A DNA stretch of 19,445 nucleotides. It comes from Trichomonas tenax (taxonomy: Eukaryota > Parabasalia > Trichomonadida > Trichomonadidae). The position numbers and the translations under genes were made by a program. The notes beneath the pieces are model-generated. The model was not told the origin of the DNA and searched no databases. It saw only the letters and a program-made list of their open reading frames with translations. The first letter of the stretch is position 1. Each line of letters begins with the position of its first letter. The stretch is taken from the NCBI GenBank assembly GCA_023091735.1, contig JALKBU010000966.1, positions 1 to 19,445 of the forward strand, in the 5' to 3' direction. Of this stretch, positions 17,865 to 19,445 are shown piece by piece.

Positions 17865-18523
17865 TCTTCATTTTCAACGTAATGGAACTGAGGATCAACT
17901 TCAACTTCTTCAATAATATATGGATACACATATAATACGCCTGGATTAAATTCATCTCTTTCACACTTAATGCATCTCTTTTGGCACATGAACTCGAACA
18001 GAGAGCGAATGTGAGCGATTCCATCTTCAGAATTATTGCCTTGGCCAACAATCAACTTGAATTTGAAATTTCGATCTAATTTAAGCTCTTCAAGTTCACA
18101 AAGGGTGTCGATAAGGAAATCTCTGGCTTGCCTAGTAGAATTACCATGAAAATCATAAAGAAATTGACTTATTTTATTAGTATTTTCATCTTTTTTTGAT
18201 TTTTCTTCAACATTTTTGACAATTGGCTGTTCTAGCAATTTCCTTTGCTTTATATCGCTCTCTATCAATTGTAAAGCATTATCCAAATTAAAAGTTGTTC
18301 TTTGTAGATAGTTTTGTGCATCACCAACCTTCATACTCGGGTGTTTCTTTAATATTTCGTTGATTTTATCTTGTGTTGTTAATTCTTTAATTTGTTGATG
18401 CTTTTTCAGCAGCTTTTTCTCAGCTACTCTATATCCGTACATGTTGAACATCTTCTTCACATCCTTTTGGACTTCTGGTGTGTTCGGAAATTTGGAGAGA
18501 AGATCTTCCAGAGTGCAATTCAT
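17846..18523 (-). CDS. CUE-Smr protein, Cue2/NONU-1-like candidate no-go-decay endonuclease
   Basis: 225 residues. The C-terminal half is an Smr domain: FLYDFHG at 121-127 is the (L)DxHG motif, with D124 and H126 in the D-x-H positions, then an RQARDFLIDTL helix, LIVGQGNNS (157-165) in place of the usual GxGxHS loop (the H is N here), GIAHIRSLFEFM (168-179), and NPGVLYVY (193-200) as the closing strand. The N-terminal half has two segments that fit CUE ubiquitin-binding folds: 4-40 (LEDLLSKFPN, later VAEKKLL) and 53-90 (INEILKKHPSM, later NLDNALQLI). Two CUE domains plus one C-terminal Smr domain is the layout of yeast Cue2, which cleaves mRNA at collided ribosomes; worm NONU-1 and human N4BP2 are relatives. 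The start is the ATG at 18523. Only 57 bp separate it from the right arm of the inverted repeat, so its promoter is short. The stop is TAG. Confidence 0.75.
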   Translation of the reverse strand: MNCTLEDLLSKFPNTPEVQKDVKKMFNMYGYRVAEKKLLKKHQQIKELTTQDKINEILKKHPSMKVGDAQNYLQRTTFNLDNALQLIESDIKQRKLLEQPIVKNVEEKSKKDENTNKISQFLYDFHGNSTRQARDFLIDTLCELEELKLDRNFKFKLIVGQGNNSEDGIAHIRSLFEFMCQKRCIKCERDEFNPGVLYVYPYIIEEVEVDPQFHYVENEEFSFLG

Positions 18524-18580
18524 TAAAATTATTGACTAAAAATTTAAGGGTTGTGAAATTATATGAAGGGGTGACCTCTG
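18524..18580 (-). promoter_or_regulatory. Short upstream region of the CUE-Smr gene
   Basis: 57 bp between the ATG and the inverted-repeat arm must hold the core promoter unless transcription starts inside the duplicated arm. On the minus strand it contains TTCATATAAT and TCAATAATTTTAATG, either of which could serve as an initiator-like start. Confidence 0.25.
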
Positions 18581-18827
18581 ATTTTCGTTCCTCAGATAGT
18601 GAAGATAATGATGAATAAAGAATGCATTTTAATATACAGTTTATAACAATTAATTACATACAAAAATATATCTATTAATCCTTCTTAATGAATTCGAAGA
18701 ATTTGATGAAATATGAGTTCATCATCTGTCCGAACCATTCTTCCTTGATACATTCTCTCTGCAATTCGGTATATACTATCCTCAGCTCGCTTTGCGCTCT
18801 TTGTTCTTCCATATTCTGTGGGGTATA
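18581..18827 (-). repeat. Right arm of the 247-bp inverted repeat
   Basis: An inverted copy of 17618-17864 with a single substitution. Spacer between the arms: 716 bp (17865-18580), containing nearly all of the CUE-Smr gene. On the plus strand it carries the final codons and stop of a CUE-Smr copy (FSFLR then TAG, with G to R from the one change), preceded directly by TGA. On the minus strand it carries the WD40 tail. Confidence 0.95.
18675..18827 (-). pseudogene. Truncated inverted copy of the WD40 gene 3' end
   Basis: This encodes the same last 50 residues as the WD40 gene (YTPQNMEEQR to FFEFIKKD) with no change, then the same TAA. Upstream of 18827 homology stops at once and the frame runs into TGA eight codons earlier. 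An internal ATG would allow a 45-residue peptide, but there is no sign that it is a gene. It is best read as a passive passenger of the inverted duplication. Confidence 0.85.
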
Positions 18828-19445
18828 TTTCTGAAATTTTCTAATAATTCAACATCAACAGTAGTATTCAGAGTGTGATTTTTTGGAGTAGTCCAAAATT
18901 TTGTCCAAACCCCAAAAATACCCACTCTGAGAATATCCATAATTATAATTTCCTTAATATCCATAAATTAAACAATTTTCCTATCATTTATATCAAAATC
19001 CCAATAAATTATCTAATTTGTTATTAAAATGTATTGTTTAATTAATAATAAAAATTTTTATTGTTATGATTTATGTATGGTTTCCTATAAATTTGTAAAA
19101 ATGGGACTGGGACAAAATAGAACAACGTGCTTTTCTGACATGCAACTTATTTTTGACATGTAAAGTCAGGATGTCAAAATAAAGGAAAGTGACGTGTTTG
19201 CGGGAAAAAATGGAAAAGTGTCAATAGGTTGAAATAGATTGAACTCAATGTTGGAAGCCAAAGAAGACTTCATTATGAGTAGTTGTGACCTCATTGTGAA
19301 GGATGACCTGGTGATCTAGCAGAGATGCATCCAGATGCCTATTCAACAGAAGCATGATTCAATGCATGGCGAGGTCGGCCTGATACTTCCAAAGCCCTCG
19401 AGTGGCCAAACCAGGCCCTAACAAGAACCCACTTATTGATTCAAT
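18828..19445. other. Gene-poor end of the window
   Basis: Beyond the inverted-repeat arm I see no gene. Contents: an imperfect palindrome at 18868-18930, an AT-rich stretch to about 19090, a 9-bp inverted repeat (TTTTGACAT 19151-19159 with ATGTCAAAA 19171-19179), TGACATG twice (19136-19142, 19154-19160), and GCGGGAAA at 19200-19207. From about 19290 the DNA is richer in GC, possibly the approach to or edge of another gene or repeat. Confidence 0.4.
18868..18930. repeat. Imperfect 63-bp palindrome
   Basis: The left part TCAGAGTGTGATTTTTTGG and the right part CCCCAAAAATACCCACTCTGA are reverse complementary with four to five mismatches, centred on AAAATTTT near 18899. It lies 40 bp beyond the right arm of the large inverted repeat. 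It may be a hairpin-forming site or a degenerate element. Confidence 0.5.

Noticed and set aside
18782..18964. 60-codon minus-strand open frame across the right repeat edge
   Set aside because: It reads the duplicated WD40 tail in a different frame from the true protein and joins it to unrelated DNA.
19200..19207. GCGGGAAA as an E2F-type promoter site
   Set aside because: Eight bases with no gene attached in the window; too weak to list as a feature.
1..19445. CRISPR arrays, rRNA genes, transposase genes, viral genes
   Set aside because: No regularly spaced short repeats, no rRNA-like conserved stretches, and no transposase or viral replication motifs in any long frame.

Overview
The window looks like nuclear DNA of a trichomonad (Parabasalia; Trichomonas or Tritrichomonas type). 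All genes read as single uninterrupted frames. Intergenic DNA is very AT-rich, while several coding regions prefer C-ending codons (ATC, CTC, TTC, AAC). Three of the seven stop codons lie inside a TAAA tetranucleotide, the arrangement known for trichomonad polyadenylation signals. The proteins are eukaryotic: reticulon-like, CARMIL-like, long coiled coils, a WD40 double propeller and a CUE-Smr protein. The species call is an inference from style; no rRNA or tRNA was found to fix it.

Layout: (1) 1-108, the last 35 codons of an unrecognised plus-strand gene; (2) 696-1649 minus, a reticulon-like ER membrane protein, tail-to-tail with the first gene, with a nested hairpin (595-659) between them; (3) a 2.4-kb spacer holding a 510-bp MITE-like element with 120-bp inverted arms and one copy of a 55-bp repeat; (4) 4083-6638 plus, a CARMIL-like PH/leucine-rich-repeat protein; (5) 6901-8220 plus, a coiled-coil protein; (6) a 1.9-kb AT-rich spacer starting with the second, identical copy of the 55-bp repeat, which has an inverted partner 0.75 kb away; (7) 10157-13930 minus, a 1257-residue coiled-coil protein; (8) a divergent promoter region; (9) 15059-17770 plus, a WD40 protein resembling WDR62/MAPKBP1; (10) 17846-18523 minus, a small protein with two CUE-like segments and an Smr domain; (11) a 247-bp, 99.6% identical inverted copy of the WD40/Smr tail-to-tail junction at 18581-18827; (12) a gene-poor end with a palindrome and short inverted repeats.

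The genes do not form a pathway. Themes are actin and membrane shaping (CARMIL, reticulon), scaffolding (coiled coils, WD40) and possibly ribosome-rescue RNA cleavage (CUE-Smr). The two points most worth a second look are the compact Cue2/NONU-1-like CUE-Smr gene and the nearly perfect inverted duplication that encloses it; this duplication is either a very recent rearrangement or an assembly artefact.
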